Source: Nocardioides sp. URHA0032
Lineage (GTDB): Bacteria; Actinomycetota; Actinomycetes; Propionibacteriales; Nocardioidaceae
Direction of reading: 5' to 3'
Assembly: GCF_000620645.1 (NCBI RefSeq)
Contig: NZ_JIAV01000018.1
Location: forward strand, 1-64,000
Length of the DNA: 64,000 nucleotides
The position numbers and the translations under genes are program-made. Within the stretch, counting starts at the first letter, position 1; each line of letters begins with the position of its first letter. Under the pieces are notes generated by a model. It searched no databases and was not told the origin of the DNA. It was given only the letters and a program-made list of their open reading frames with translations. Positions 41,653 through 51,376 of this stretch are shown in pieces.

Positions 41653-41751
41653 GTGACGAGGAACGATGCGGAGGACTTCTCGGACTTCGTGCGGGCGACC
41701 CGGCCCCGGCTGCACCGCGCAGCGCTGCTGCTCATCGGTGACCACCACCTT
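41653..41751 (+). pseudogene. 5' remnant of a SigE-like (ECF) sigma factor gene
   Basis: The first 33 codons (GTG start; EDFSDFVRATRPRLHRAALLLIGDHHL) match the beginning of sigma region 2 in the SigE-like ECF family, where the sequence normally continues AEDLVQ. Here it changes abruptly to unrelated residues and stops at 41871, inside the 3' end of the convergent peptidase. No region 2.4 or region 4 remains. The stub is therefore a truncated gene with its promoter-like sequence still in place. Confidence 0.7.
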
Positions 41752-41805
41752 GGTCTGGGTCGACTGACGGGGTGGCCGTCGCTCCGAGCACGAGGACCGG
41801 ACGCG

Positions 41806-41839
41806 ACGGCGGCGGGCCCCCACAGGTGCCCGCCGCCGT
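41806..41839 (-). terminator. GC-rich terminator-like hairpin after the S53 peptidase
   Basis: A perfect 12-pair stem (ACGGCGGCGGGC and its complement) with a 10-base loop, 12 bases after the peptidase stop. No U-run follows, as often in actinobacteria. Confidence 0.6.
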
Positions 41840-41850
41840 GTTCGGGTCGA

Positions 41851-43389
41851 TCAGTGCGCGATGAGCTGTGACACGTATCCGGCCGCCTTGGGCGAGCCCC
41901 AGCCGGTGGTCAGGTCGTACCCCGGTGTGGTCGGCATGCCCGCGACAGGGCCCGGGTGGACCGTGCCGTCCGCGGCGTACTCCCACATCTGGTTGTCATC
42001 CAGGACACCGCTGGCCGCGGTGCCGTAGACCCGCGGGACGATGTCGGTGAAGGCCGTGGACTTGGCGAACCCCGACGAGTAGATCACCGAGTTCAGGTCA
42101 CCGATCCCGGGCTTCCCCAGCGCGGTCCGGCCCTGGTTGGCGATCGCGGTCAGTGCCGCCACCTGCGGCGAGGAGGCCGACGTTCCCCCGAAGACACCCC
42201 ACAGCGGCGGCCCGGCTGCCTTCGGGAAGTAGCTGTGGAAGACGAGCACGCCGCCGTTGACCGCCGCGTTCCACGCCAGGTCGGGGACGCCGCGGTGGTT
42301 GCCCACCACGCCGGCGACGCCGTTCTGGAAGGACGGGCGGGCGTAGACGCTGGAGAGACCGCCGCCGGTGCTGATCGGGCCCCAGGTCTCGTTCCAGACG
42401 GCTTCGCTGCTACCGGCCGGGGTCCACGCCCAGTACGCCGGGTTGCGGGACCCGTCGTCGTTGAACGGCTTGTCCGAGGTGGGGTTCCACGTCCAGCCGG
42501 ACTGGACCTGCGTGCCGCCGACCGACGTCACGTAGGGAGAGGAGTTCGGGTAGCTCGTGGAGGGGTGGTCCAGCGTCTGCCCCTGGTGGTGCGCCCGGCC
42601 CACACCCAGGGACCCGTCGTCACCGGAGGAGGCGAAGAAGGTGTCGTGGCGGGCCTGGCCGCGCTGGAACGTCGCGTCGAACCTGGCGAAGGCCGACCTG
42701 GCCGCGGCGGGAGAGGCGAACGCCTCCTCGCTGGTCCCGAACGACATCGAGAAGACCGTGCCGGCCGGGTAGGCCCCGACGGCCCAGTCCATCGCCTTCA
42801 TGAGGTTCGGCAGACCCTGCACACCCTGGGTCTCGGCCGGCGGCGTGGCGAGGAGGACGATGTGCGCCTTCGGCGCGATCGCGTACGCCCACTGCACGTC
42901 GAGGTTGGCCTCACCGGCCCAGCCGATAGCGGCTGCAGGTCCGGAGGTCCCAGATCCGTTGCCCGGCGGGTCCTTGTAGCCCGGCTTGCCGATCGGGAAG
43001 ACCGCCTCGAAGTCAGGCGTCGGACCGCTGAAGGTCTCGGCGAAGAAGGCGAGATCCTCGGCCGCGGTCGGGCTGCCGTAGGAGTCCACCAGCACGATGG
43101 TCTGGCCCGCACCGTCGTTCGTCGAGGGAGTCAGCGGAGAGAGGCCGTAGAACGCCCGGATCTGGTCGGGCGTGTAGCAGTGGATGGTGGTGGAGACGCG
43201 GTTGTCCGGCGCCGGCCGCTGGCAGGCGACCGGGTCGGCGGCAGCCGCGGCGTCGGTGAAGGCCGACTCCGGGGCCTGCGCTGCAAGCGGCACCAGGGGC
43301 GCCACCGTCGTGGCGGGCGCTGCCGTGGCGGTGAACGTGGCGAGCAACGCTGCGGACCCCGCAGCGGCCGCCAACGTGAGTTGACGCAT
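41851..43389 (-). CDS. Secreted S53 (sedolisin-type) serine peptidase
   Basis: A 512-residue protein with a Sec signal peptide (MRQLTLAAAAGSAALLATF, cleavage near residue 23). It has the sedolisin catalytic set: E160 and D164 in GEANLD and the nucleophile in GGTSASSP. The calcium site is expected near the C-terminus (DLTTGWGSPKA). The large activation prodomain of most sedolisins is absent; only some 45 residues precede the catalytic domain (HCYTPDQIRAFYGL). Activity at acid pH is known for the family. It likely acts outside the cell as a scavenging protease. Confidence 0.9.
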   Translation of the reverse strand: MRQLTLAAAAGSAALLATFTATAAPATTVAPLVPLAAQAPESAFTDAAAAADPVACQRPAPDNRVSTTIHCYTPDQIRAFYGLSPLTPSTNDGAGQTIVLVDSYGSPTAAEDLAFFAETFSGPTPDFEAVFPIGKPGYKDPPGNGSGTSGPAAAIGWAGEANLDVQWAYAIAPKAHIVLLATPPAETQGVQGLPNLMKAMDWAVGAYPAGTVFSMSFGTSEEAFASPAAARSAFARFDATFQRGQARHDTFFASSGDDGSLGVGRAHHQGQTLDHPSTSYPNSSPYVTSVGGTQVQSGWTWNPTSDKPFNDDGSRNPAYWAWTPAGSSEAVWNETWGPISTGGGLSSVYARPSFQNGVAGVVGNHRGVPDLAWNAAVNGGVLVFHSYFPKAAGPPLWGVFGGTSASSPQVAALTAIANQGRTALGKPGIGDLNSVIYSSGFAKSTAFTDIVPRVYGTAASGVLDDNQMWEYAADGTVHPGPVAGMPTTPGYDLTTGWGSPKAAGYVSQLIAH

Positions 43390-43544
43390 GGGATCGTCCC
43401 TTCTGAGGGGTCTTCACGGGACGGGCGGGAGCGGACCCACCCGAGCTGGTCCGTCGTCAACGTATTCCTGGCGATGGCCGGTGGGCGCCCTCGATATGAG
43501 GGATGTTGCCGCACCGACACGAGGATCGGACCTCGGCCTGGGCT

Positions 43545-44918
43545 CTACCCGGTCCGCCGCAGCAGCGCCATGAACATGGCGTCGGTGCCGTGCCGGTGCG
43601 GCCACAGCTGGATCGTGCCGGGCACCGGGCCCGCGCAGCGCGGGACCCCGGGCAGCAGCGGGACGGCGTCCTCGAGCCGCACGTCGGGATGCGTCTCCAG
43701 CACCGAGCCGACCACGCCGCGCGTCTCGGAGAGGACCGGCGAGCAGGTGGCGTAGAGCACCACGCCGCCCGGCCGGACCAGCCCGATCGCCGCGGAGACC
43801 AGGCGCCGCTGCAGCAGCACGAGCCCCAGCAGGTCGTCCGCGCGGCGGCGCCAGCGGGCCTCCGGCCGGCGGCGCAGCGCACCCAGACCGGTGCAGGGGG
43901 CGTCGACGAGCACCCGGTCGAAGGAGGCAGCCCGGTACGGCGGCACCGTGCCGTCCGCGGTCACGATCCCGGTCACGCCGTCGGCGCCGCGCAGCGAGCG
44001 CCGGACCAGGCCGGCCCGGTGCTCCTGGCGCTCGGAGGCGACCAGCCCGGCGCCGCGCTGGGCGGCGAGCGCGGCCAGCAGCGCCGCCTTGCCACCCGGG
44101 CCGGCACACAGGTCGAGCCAGCGCTCGTCGCGGCCCTCGACCGTGGCCGCGGCCATCACGACCGCGACCAGCTGCGATCCCTCGTCCTGCACCCCCGCGC
44201 GTCCCCCGGCAACGGCGGCGACCTCGCCCGGGTCTCCGCCCGCGAGCACGCTGCCGAACGGCGAGTACGGCGTCGGCTCGCCGGGCAGCTCGTCGCGGGT
44301 GCTCCGGCCGGGACGGGCGACCAGGGTCACCCGGGGCGGCTCGTTGTCGGCGGCGAGCAGGTCGAAGAGCTCCTCGGCCCCCACCGCCGAACGCAGCTCG
44401 TCGACCACCCAGCGCGGGTGGCTGTAGGCGATCGAGGCGTAGCGGGTCGGCGCGACGCGCGGGTCGGGCGCGACCTGTCCCAGCCAGGCCGCCAGATCCT
44501 GCTGGGCGACCCGTCGGAGGACGGCGTTCGCGAATCCGCCGGCGCCGGAGCTGCCCTTGGCCCGGACCAGGTCCACGGTGGTGCTGATGGCTGCATGGGC
44601 GGGCACCCGCATGGACAGCAGCTGGTGGCACCCGAGCCGCATCGCGTCGAGCACCTTCGCCTCGACCTTGCTCACCGGCCGGTCGATGCAGGCGGCCAGG
44701 ATCGCGTCGTAGGTGCCGCGGCGGCGGATGGTGCCGGAGACGAGCTCCGTCGCGAACGCCGCGTCCCGGCCGGAGAGGCCGAAGTCACGCAGCACCGACG
44801 GCAGCACCAGGTTGGTGTAGGCGTCGTCGACGCGCACGGACTTGAGGACCTCGAGGGCGGCGAGCCGGACGGGATCGACGCCCGGGCGGGCCGGCCGGCG
44901 GGCCTGGACGTCAGCCAT
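43545..44918 (-). CDS. rsmB: 16S rRNA (cytosine967-C5) methyltransferase
   Basis: A 457-residue m5C methyltransferase. The N-terminal NusB-like RNA-binding domain (about 15-150) is followed by a Rossmann domain with SAM motif DLCAGPGGKAALLAAL, DAPCTGLG containing the proton-releasing cysteine and YATCSP with the nucleophilic cysteine. Last gene of the mihF-to-rsmB block, 71 bases after fmt. Confidence 0.95.
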   Translation of the reverse strand: MADVQARRPARPGVDPVRLAALEVLKSVRVDDAYTNLVLPSVLRDFGLSGRDAAFATELVSGTIRRRGTYDAILAACIDRPVSKVEAKVLDAMRLGCHQLLSMRVPAHAAISTTVDLVRAKGSSGAGGFANAVLRRVAQQDLAAWLGQVAPDPRVAPTRYASIAYSHPRWVVDELRSAVGAEELFDLLAADNEPPRVTLVARPGRSTRDELPGEPTPYSPFGSVLAGGDPGEVAAVAGGRAGVQDEGSQLVAVVMAAATVEGRDERWLDLCAGPGGKAALLAALAAQRGAGLVASERQEHRAGLVRRSLRGADGVTGIVTADGTVPPYRAASFDRVLVDAPCTGLGALRRRPEARWRRRADDLLGLVLLQRRLVSAAIGLVRPGGVVLYATCSPVLSETRGVVGSVLETHPDVRLEDAVPLLPGVPRCAGPVPGTIQLWPHRHGTDAMFMALLRRTG

Positions 44919-44989
44919 CCGTGGCTGGCTTCCCCGGTTCCCGAGAGTTCGTCCACCCGCTCATGGCGACGACCGTATCGGCGCTGGCG

Positions 44990-45925
44990 TCAGCTTTCAC
45001 CGGTGTCCCCCAGACTGGACCCCGTTTCGAGACGGGCGCCACGCGCCCAGTCGGCTGCCGACATCTGCTTGCGGCCGTTGGGCCGGACCTCGCCGAGGCG
45101 CACGGCGGAGCTGCCGGTGCCGACCAGCACCTCGTTCTTCGCGACCGCCAGCTCGCCGGCGGGGAGCACCGCCTCGACCGGCCGGACGGGCCCGACCTTG
45201 AGCCGCTCACCGGCGTACGTCGTCCAGGCACCGGGCGCCGGCGCGCACGCGCGGACCTGACGGTCCACGGCGACCGCGGGCCGCGTCCAGTCGATCCGGG
45301 CGTCGTCGACCTCGATCTTCGGGGCGTACGAGACGCCCTCGGCCTGCTGGGGACGGGCCTCGATCGAGCCGTCGGCGATGCCGTCGAGCGTGGCGACCAG
45401 GAGGCTCGCCCCGCCCTCGGCCAGCCGGGCGAGGAGGTCACCCGCGGTGTCGGTGGGCCGGATCCGCTCGGTCATCACGCCGTACGTCGGCCCGGCGTCC
45501 AGCTCCTTGACGATCCGGAAGGTGGTCGCACCGGTGACCTCGTCGCCGGCCCAGATCGAGTGCTGCACCGGGGCCGCGCCCCGCCAGTGCGGGAGCGCCG
45601 AGAAGTGCAGGTTCACCCAGCCGTGGACCGGGATGTCGAGTGCGGACTGCGGCAGCAGCGCGCCGTACGCCACGACCGGGCAGCAGTCCGGGGCCAGCGC
45701 GCGCAGGGCCTCCTGGAAGTCCGGTTCGCGCGGGTGGGCCGGCCTGAGGACGGGTACGCCGAGCTGCTCGGCGCGCTGCGCGACGGGGCTCGCGACCAGC
45801 GTTCGGCCCCGGCCGGCAGGGGCGTCCGGGCGGGTGACGACACCGACCAGCTCGTGGTCGGAGGCCGCGATGGCGTCGAGCGACGGGAGGGCCACCTCGG
45901 GGGTGCCCGCGAAGACGAGCCGCAT
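44990..45925 (-). CDS. fmt: Methionyl-tRNA formyltransferase
   Basis: Formylates initiator Met-tRNA with 10-formyl-THF. The 311-residue protein opens [16 protein letters not shown] and carries the catalytic Asn-His pair in [16 protein letters not shown], followed by the Asp in [10 protein letters not shown]-terminal OB-like domain binds tRNA. It lies 3 bases after def, the deformylase that reverses this modification on new proteins. Confidence 0.97.
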   Translation of the reverse strand: MRLVFAGTPEVALPSLDAIAASDHELVGVVTRPDAPAGRGRTLVASPVAQRAEQLGVPVLRPAHPREPDFQEALRALAPDCCPVVAYGALLPQSALDIPVHGWVNLHFSALPHWRGAAPVQHSIWAGDEVTGATTFRIVKELDAGPTYGVMTERIRPTDTAGDLLARLAEGGASLLVATLDGIADGSIEARPQQAEGVSYAPKIEVDDARIDWTRPAVAVDRQVRACAPAPGAWTTYAGERLKVGPVRPVEAVLPAGELAVAKNEVLVGTGSSAVRLGEVRPNGRKQMSAADWARGARLETGSSLGDTGES

Positions 45926-45928
45926 CGC

Positions 45929-46474
45929 CTAGAGGCCCAGGCCGTTGGTGGCGTGCGGGGACACCTTCACGGTCGGTCGCTCGAGGCCGAACCACTCCGA
46001 CTCGCGGATCGCCCGCATCGCGGCCTTGCGGGCGTCGGTGTCGAGGCGGTCGACGAACAGCACCCCGTCGAGGTGGTCGGTCTCGTGCTGGATCGCGCGA
46101 GCCAGCAGCTCGGAGCCCTGCACCACCACGGGCTCGCCGTACATGGAGAAGCCGTGCGCGACCACCGACAGCGCGCGCTTGCAGTCGAACGTGAGGTCCG
46201 GGATCGAGAGGCAGCCCTCGGGGCCGTCCTGGAGCTCGGTCGAGAGCTCGAGTCGCGGGTTGACGAGGTGGCCGACCTCGCCGTCGACGTGCCAGGTGAA
46301 CGCGCGCAGGCCGACGCCGATCTGGGGCGCGGCCAAGCCGGCACCGGGGGCGGCGAGCATGGTCTCGGTGAGGTCCTCGACGAGCCGGCGCAGCTCCCTG
46401 TCGAAGTCGACGACCTCGACGGCTGGCTTGCGCAGGATCGGGTCCCCGAACAGGCGGATCGGCTGGATGGCCAC
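45929..46474 (-). CDS. def: Peptide deformylase
   Basis: Metal-dependent removal of the formyl group from nascent proteins. All three motifs are present in the 181 residues: GAGLAAPQIG, EGCLS (cysteine metal ligand) and QHETDHL (two histidine ligands). The GTG start at 46474 lies 6 bases after TAGGAT (46486-46481), a leaderless -10, so def-fmt-rsmB may have its own promoter after priA. Confidence 0.97.
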   Translation of the reverse strand: MAIQPIRLFGDPILRKPAVEVVDFDRELRRLVEDLTETMLAAPGAGLAAPQIGVGLRAFTWHVDGEVGHLVNPRLELSTELQDGPEGCLSIPDLTFDCKRALSVVAHGFSMYGEPVVVQGSELLARAIQHETDHLDGVLFVDRLDTDARKAAMRAIRESEWFGLERPTVKVSPHATNGLGL

Positions 46475-46480
46475 GGGACC

Positions 46481-46486
46481 ATCCTA
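46481..46486 (-). promoter_or_regulatory. Leaderless -10 of def
   Basis: TAGGAT 6 bases before the def GTG, in the 29-base gap after priA, with no Shine-Dalgarno. Confidence 0.5.
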
Positions 46487-46503
46487 GGGACGGCCCGAGA
46501 CGG

Positions 46504-48519
46504 TCAGAGCGTCGGTGGGTCGACCTGGATCCGGACCGCGTCCAGCTTGCGGCTCGAGCGGAGCCGCTGGAGCTCGAGCAGCGCGGCGGACAGCTCGGTG
46601 CCCTGGGCGCGTGGGACCCGGACGACGACCCGGCTCTGCCCGTCCGCGACGTCGACCGGCCCGAGCACCTCGGCACTCGCGGGCGCGGCGAGCAGGGTCA
46701 GCGCATCGTCGACCGCGCCCGGCTCGCCCGTGATCGTCGCCAGCCGGCTGGCCGGCGGCAGGTGCGCCTCCACCCGCTGCGTGGTCTCCCGGTCCGCGAA
46801 GCCGGCGGGGTCCCAGCGCACCAGGGCCTGGAGCGCGGGGTGAGCCGGGTCCCCGACCGCAGCGATCCGGCCGCCCGGCCTGGCCAGGGCCGCGGCGTTC
46901 GCCCAGCGGCGCAGCGCCTCCTCCTCCGCGCGCAGGTCGATCCGCGAGAGCAGCAGCCAGGTGTCGAGGAGGACGACCGCGGCGTACCCGCCCGCGGCGA
47001 CCGGCTCCGCCCCGGGCGTGGCGACCACGATCTGGGGCTCGTCCCCGACCGTGGCGACGACCCGCTCACCCGAGCTGGTCCGGACGGTCGTGCCCGGGAA
47101 CGCCCGGCCGAGCTCCTCCGCCGTCCGTGCGTCGCCCAGCACCGGGGCCCGCAGCCCGCGGTGACCGCACTCGGGACACGCCCACGGGTCGGCGGCCGTC
47201 CCGCACCACCGGCAGGCCGGCGGCGTCGTGGGACCGGTGAGCGCGAGCGGTCCGGTGCAGGCCGGGCAGCGCGCCGGCGTACGACAGCGCTCGCAGGCAA
47301 GGGCAGTGACGTAGCCGAGCCGCGGCGTCTGCACGAGCACCGGCCCGCTCTCGAGGGCCTCGCGGACCAGCAGGTGCACCTCGCGCGGCACCCGGCCCCC
47401 GCGCGCCCGGGCGTCGCTCTCTCCGACGATCGAGACGGTGACCGCCCGGCGGGCGGCCCGGTCCGCGGCGAGCTCCCGCGCCCAGCCGGTGCGGAGGAGG
47501 TACTCGCCCTCGACGGTCCGCACGTAGCCGCCCACCAGCGCCGCCGCGCCCTCCCGCTCGGCGCGCAGCAGCAACGTCTCGCGGGTGTGGGGGTACGGCG
47601 CGCGGGGCTCGGCGTGCAGGTCGTCACCGTCGTCCCACACCGCCACCAGTCCCAGGTCGTGCACGGGCGCGAACGCCGCGGCGCGGGTCCCGACGACGAC
47701 GCGCCGGGCCCCACGGCTGATGGCGAGGAAGTCGGCGTACCGACGGGCGGGGCCGACGTCCGCGGTGAGGGCGACGTGCCGGTCCGGACCCAGCACCGCG
47801 GTGAGTGCCGCGTCCACGCGCGCGACGTCCTTGCCGTCGGGCACGCACACCAGCGCGCCGCGGCCGGACGCCTGCGTCGCCGCGACCGCGTGCGCGACCA
47901 GCAGCGTCCAGTCCGTGGCCGGCGCGGCGGTCCACACGGCCCGCGGGCTGCCGCCGTCGGTCAGGTGGCGCAGGTACGCCGTCGCGGGCTCGTGCCCGGC
48001 CCAGGCGGACTCGGCTGCCCGGGCGTCGTACGGACGGCCGTCCGGCGCGGCCGGTGTGGGCTGCTTCTCGGTCGTGGCGTGGCGAGGCGGGACGGCGAGG
48101 CGCAGCACGTCCGAGCGGGTGCCGGCGTACCGCGTCGCGAGCTCGCCCGCAAGCGCCGCCACGGGGGGTGTGAGCACCGGCTCGGAGCTGACGGCGCGGC
48201 GCAGCGGGGCCAGGCGTCCGGCGTGGTCGGAGGCCGCGGCCCGCTCGAGCACGAACCCGTCCGCGTCCTGCCCCGCGAACCGCACCTTGACCCGGGCGCC
48301 CGGCACGGCCGCGTCCGACATCGCGGCGGGCACGGCGTAGTCGAAGGTACGGTCCAGGTGCGCCAGCGGCACGTCGACCAGCACCCGCGCGACCGGATCG
48401 ACCGCCGCCGGTTCGGCCTCGGCGGCCTTGCGCGCCCGGGTCTCCCGCGCCTTCGCCCGGGAGGCCGTCACCTGCGCCCGCACGAGTCCGGGCAGGAGCT
48501 CGGGCTGGGCGTCGGTCAT
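46504..48519 (-). CDS. priA: PriA-like primosomal protein N', helicase motifs lost
   Basis: PriA restarts stalled forks by loading the replicative helicase. The 671-residue protein keeps the N-terminal 3'-OH-binding domain and the zinc-binding insert (CERCRTPARCPAC, then CRWCG and CPECG). Where Walker A should be (GxTGSGKT) it reads WTAAPATDWTLLVAH, and the DEEH box is replaced by VWDDGDDLH. ATP-driven unwinding is therefore impossible, as in other actinobacterial PriAs, which probably act only as loading platforms. ATG at 48519 (MTDAQPELL) begins the protein; the frame stays open upstream into metK without meaning. Confidence 0.93.
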   Translation of the reverse strand: MTDAQPELLPGLVRAQVTASRAKARETRARKAAEAEPAAVDPVARVLVDVPLAHLDRTFDYAVPAAMSDAAVPGARVKVRFAGQDADGFVLERAAASDHAGRLAPLRRAVSSEPVLTPPVAALAGELATRYAGTRSDVLRLAVPPRHATTEKQPTPAAPDGRPYDARAAESAWAGHEPATAYLRHLTDGGSPRAVWTAAPATDWTLLVAHAVAATQASGRGALVCVPDGKDVARVDAALTAVLGPDRHVALTADVGPARRYADFLAISRGARRVVVGTRAAAFAPVHDLGLVAVWDDGDDLHAEPRAPYPHTRETLLLRAEREGAAALVGGYVRTVEGEYLLRTGWARELAADRAARRAVTVSIVGESDARARGGRVPREVHLLVREALESGPVLVQTPRLGYVTALACERCRTPARCPACTGPLALTGPTTPPACRWCGTAADPWACPECGHRGLRAPVLGDARTAEELGRAFPGTTVRTSSGERVVATVGDEPQIVVATPGAEPVAAGGYAAVVLLDTWLLLSRIDLRAEEEALRRWANAAALARPGGRIAAVGDPAHPALQALVRWDPAGFADRETTQRVEAHLPPASRLATITGEPGAVDDALTLLAAPASAEVLGPVDVADGQSRVVVRVPRAQGTELSAALLELQRLRSSRKLDAVRIQVDPPTL

Positions 48520-48560
48520 GGGCGAAGTTCTACCAGCGTCCGCCGACGCGGCGGGACGCG

Positions 48561-49751
48561 TCAGAGGCCGACGGCTGCGCGGAGCTCCTCGGCGCGGTCG
48601 GTGCGCTCCCAGGTGAACTCGGGCAGCTCCCGGCCGAAGTGACCGTACGCCGCGGTCTTGGCGTAGATCGGGCGGAGCAGGTCCAGGTCCGCGATGATCG
48701 CGGCCGGCCGCAGGTCGAACACGTCGAGGACGGCCTGCTGGATCTGCTCGTCGCTCACCACGCCGGTGCCGAAGGTCTCGATGAAGACGCCGACGGGTTG
48801 GGCCTTGCCGATCGCGTAGGCGACCTGCGCCTCGCAACGGGTGGCGAGCCCCGCGGCCACGACGTTCTTGGCCACCCAGCGCATGGCGTACGCCGCCGAG
48901 CGGTCGACCTTCGAGGGGTCCTTGCCGGAGAACGCGCCGCCGCCGTGCCGGGCCATGCCGCCGTAGGTGTCGACGATGATCTTGCGGCCGGTGAGGCCGG
49001 CGTCGCCCATCGGGCCGCCGACCACGAAGCGCCCGGTGGGGTTCACGAGCAGCCGGTAGCCCTCGGACGGGATGTCGAAGGTGGCGAGCACCGGGTCGAT
49101 GACGTGCTTCTTGACGTCGGCCTCGAGCGTGTCGAGCTCGGTGTCCTCGTCGTGCTGCGAGGAGAGGACCACGGTGTCCACGCGGACCGGCCGGTTCGCC
49201 TCGTCGTACTCGATGGTGACCTGGGTCTTCCCGTCCGGCCGCAGGTAGGGCAGCGTGCCGTCCTTGCGGACCGCGCTGAGCTGCTCGGCGAGCCGTTGCG
49301 CGATCACGATCGGCAGCGGCATCAGTACGTCGGTGTCGTCGCAGGCGTAGCCGAACATCAGCCCCTGGTCGCCGGCGCCCTGCTTGTCCATGGCGTCCAC
49401 GGAGCCGGTGCGGCTCTCGTGGCCGGTGTCGACGCCCTGCGCGATGTCTCCGGACTGGCCGCCGATCGCGACCATCACGCCGCACGAGGCGCCGTCGAAG
49501 CCCTTGAGTGACGAGTCGTAGCCGATCGCCAGGATCCGGTCCCGGACCTTCTGCTTGATGTCCACGTAGCCGGTCGTGGTCACCTCGCCCGCGACGACCA
49601 CCAGGCCGGTGGTGAGCAGCGTCTCCACCGCGACCCGGCTGTACGGGTCCTGCTCGAGCATCGCGTCGAGCACGGAGTCGCTGATCTGGTCGGCGATCTT
49701 GTCGGGGTGGCCCTCGGTCACAGACTCCGAGGTGAAGAGACGTCCGGTCAT
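48561..49751 (-). CDS. metK: S-adenosylmethionine synthetase
   Basis: Makes SAM from methionine and ATP. The 396-residue protein contains [13 protein letters not shown], the ATP motif [12 protein letters not shown] and the P-loop-like [16 protein letters not shown]. Two starts compete: GTG at 49757 and ATG at 49751. The ATG is right because TAGGGT (49763-49758) directly touches the GTG but is 6 bases from the ATG, fitting a leaderless transcript and the family start MTGRLFTSE. Confidence 0.97.
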   Translation of the reverse strand: MTGRLFTSESVTEGHPDKIADQISDSVLDAMLEQDPYSRVAVETLLTTGLVVVAGEVTTTGYVDIKQKVRDRILAIGYDSSLKGFDGASCGVMVAIGGQSGDIAQGVDTGHESRTGSVDAMDKQGAGDQGLMFGYACDDTDVLMPLPIVIAQRLAEQLSAVRKDGTLPYLRPDGKTQVTIEYDEANRPVRVDTVVLSSQHDEDTELDTLEADVKKHVIDPVLATFDIPSEGYRLLVNPTGRFVVGGPMGDAGLTGRKIIVDTYGGMARHGGGAFSGKDPSKVDRSAAYAMRWVAKNVVAAGLATRCEAQVAYAIGKAQPVGVFIETFGTGVVSDEQIQQAVLDVFDLRPAAIIADLDLLRPIYAKTAAYGHFGRELPEFTWERTDRAEELRAAVGL

Positions 49752-49760
49752 GCGCACACC

Positions 49761-51005
49761 CTAACGAGAGGCAAGTCGTCGGGTGACTTCGTCCCAGACG
49801 ACATGGGCAAGGGCTGCCTTCGACCCGCGCGGGACCTCGACGGCCGCGCCGTCGGCAGCCAGGATCACGGCCTCGTTCTCGGGGCTGCCGAACACCGCTC
49901 CCCCGCTGACGTCGTTGACGACGAGGAGGTCGCAGCCCTTCCGGGCGAGCTTGGCGCGGGCCAGGTCGAGCACGCTGCCGGTGTCGTCGCCGGTCTCCGC
50001 CGCGAACCCGACGATCACCTGGCCGGGACGGGCGCGCTCGGTGCTGAGCTCGTGGAGGATGTCGGGGTTCTGCGTCAGGTCGATCGACGGCGCGAAGCCG
50101 TCGGCGGCCTTCTTGATCTTGGTGCCGCTCGGGTCGACCGGCCGGAAGTCGGCCGGCGCCGCGGCCATCACGACGGCATCGGCCGAGGCGGCCGCGCTGA
50201 CGACCTCGTCGCGCAGCTGGCCGGTGGTCTCCACCCGGACCACCTTCACCCCCGCCGGGTCGGGCAGGGACGTGTTCGCGGCCACCAACGTGACCTCGGC
50301 GCCCCGCGCGGCGGCGGCGCGGGCCAGCGCGTAGCCCTGGAGACCCGACGAGCGGTTGCCGAGGAAGCGGACCGGGTCGAGGTACTCGCGGGTGCCGCCG
50401 GCCGAGACCACCACCCGGCGACCCGCCAGGTCCGGGGTGGTCGTACCGCGCGCCAGGACCTCGCGACAGGTGTCGAAGATCTCGGGCGGCTCGGGCAGCC
50501 GGCCCTTGCCGGTGTCCTTGCCGGTGAGCCGGCCCTCGGCGGGCTCGATCACCAGGCAACCGCGCTCGCGGAGGGTGGCGACGTTGGCGCGGGTCGCGGG
50601 GTGCTCCCACATCTCGGTGTGCATCGCCGGGGCGAAGACGACCGGGCAGCGGGCGGTCAGCAGCGTGTTGGTGAGGAGGTCGTCGGCGAGGCCGTGCGCC
50701 GCCTTCGCGAGCACGTCGGCGGTCGCCGGCGTGACGACGACCAGGTCGGCCGACTGGCCGATCCGGACGTGCGGCACCTGGTGGACGTTGCTCCAGACGT
50801 CGGTCGAGACGGGCTTGCCGGACAGCGCCGACCAGGTGGGCGCGCCGACGAACTCCAGCGCGGCCGCGGTCGGCACGACGGTCACGTCGTGGCCGGACTC
50901 GGTGAACAGCCGCAGCAGCTCGCAGGCCTTGTACGCCGCGATGCCGCCGGAGACGCCCAGAACCACCCTCAGAACCGAGCCGGGCCGTGCCCCCGTCGGG
51001 GGCAC
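49761..51005 (-). CDS. coaBC: Phosphopantothenoylcysteine decarboxylase / synthase
   Basis: Bifunctional coenzyme A enzyme. The N-terminal flavoprotein CoaC (VVLGVSGGIAAYKA, the catalytic histidine in SNVHQVPHV, PAMHTEMW as the actinobacterial form of the PAMNxxMW motif) is followed by CoaB (VVSAGGTREYLDPVRFLGNRSSG and AAPADFRP). 414 residues are complete. I use the GTG at 51005; a start about 13 residues further in (at VVLGVSGG) is possible. Confidence 0.95.
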   Translation of the reverse strand: MPPTGARPGSVLRVVLGVSGGIAAYKACELLRLFTESGHDVTVVPTAAALEFVGAPTWSALSGKPVSTDVWSNVHQVPHVRIGQSADLVVVTPATADVLAKAAHGLADDLLTNTLLTARCPVVFAPAMHTEMWEHPATRANVATLRERGCLVIEPAEGRLTGKDTGKGRLPEPPEIFDTCREVLARGTTTPDLAGRRVVVSAGGTREYLDPVRFLGNRSSGLQGYALARAAAARGAEVTLVAANTSLPDPAGVKVVRVETTGQLRDEVVSAAASADAVVMAAAPADFRPVDPSGTKIKKAADGFAPSIDLTQNPDILHELSTERARPGQVIVGFAAETGDDTGSVLDLARAKLARKGCDLLVVNDVSGGAVFGSPENEAVILAADGAAVEVPRGSKAALAHVVWDEVTRRLASR

Positions 51006-51046
51006 GGCCTCGGTGGACGTGGTGGTGGTCAGTGGACCACTCGTCG

Positions 51047-51367
51047 TCAGTTGCCGGCGTCCGCGGCGGCAGCCGCGGCGGCGGCCTCCTCGGCGGCGAG
51101 CTCGGCGGGATCGATGTCCTCGCAGGTCAGGAGGTCGTCGTTGATCTCGCGGAGCGCGATCGAGAGCGGCTTCTCCTGCACGTGGGTGTCGACCAGCGGG
51201 CCGACGTACTCCAGCAGGCCCTCGCCGAGCTGGGAGTAGTACGCGTTGATCTGCCGGGCGCGCTTGGCGCTGTAGAGGACCAGCTTGTACTTGCTGTCGG
51301 TCTTCGTCAGCAGGTCGTCGATCGAGGGATTGGTGACGCCCTCGGCGGCGATGGTGGGTCCGGACAC
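51047..51367 (-). CDS. rpoZ: RNA polymerase omega subunit
   Basis: A 106-residue omega: [29 protein letters not shown] is the conserved core that clamps the beta' subunit. The C-terminus is acidic and alanine-rich. Located between gmk and coaBC as in most actinobacteria, and like omega in other phyla close to the (p)ppGpp-sensitive gmk. Confidence 0.96.
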   Translation of the reverse strand: MSGPTIAAEGVTNPSIDDLLTKTDSKYKLVLYSAKRARQINAYYSQLGEGLLEYVGPLVDTHVQEKPLSIALREINDDLLTCEDIDPAELAAEEAAAAAAAADAGN

Positions 51368-51376
51368 GCTAAAGCC

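Noticed and set aside
41653..41871. An intact 72-residue protein
   Set aside because: Only the first 33 codons show similarity (to a sigma factor); the rest is antisense to the peptidase terminator and 3' end.
46504..50610. A 1368-residue fusion of PriA with upstream sequence
   Set aside because: The upstream part is an out-of-frame reading of metK and coaBC; priA has its own ATG at 48519.
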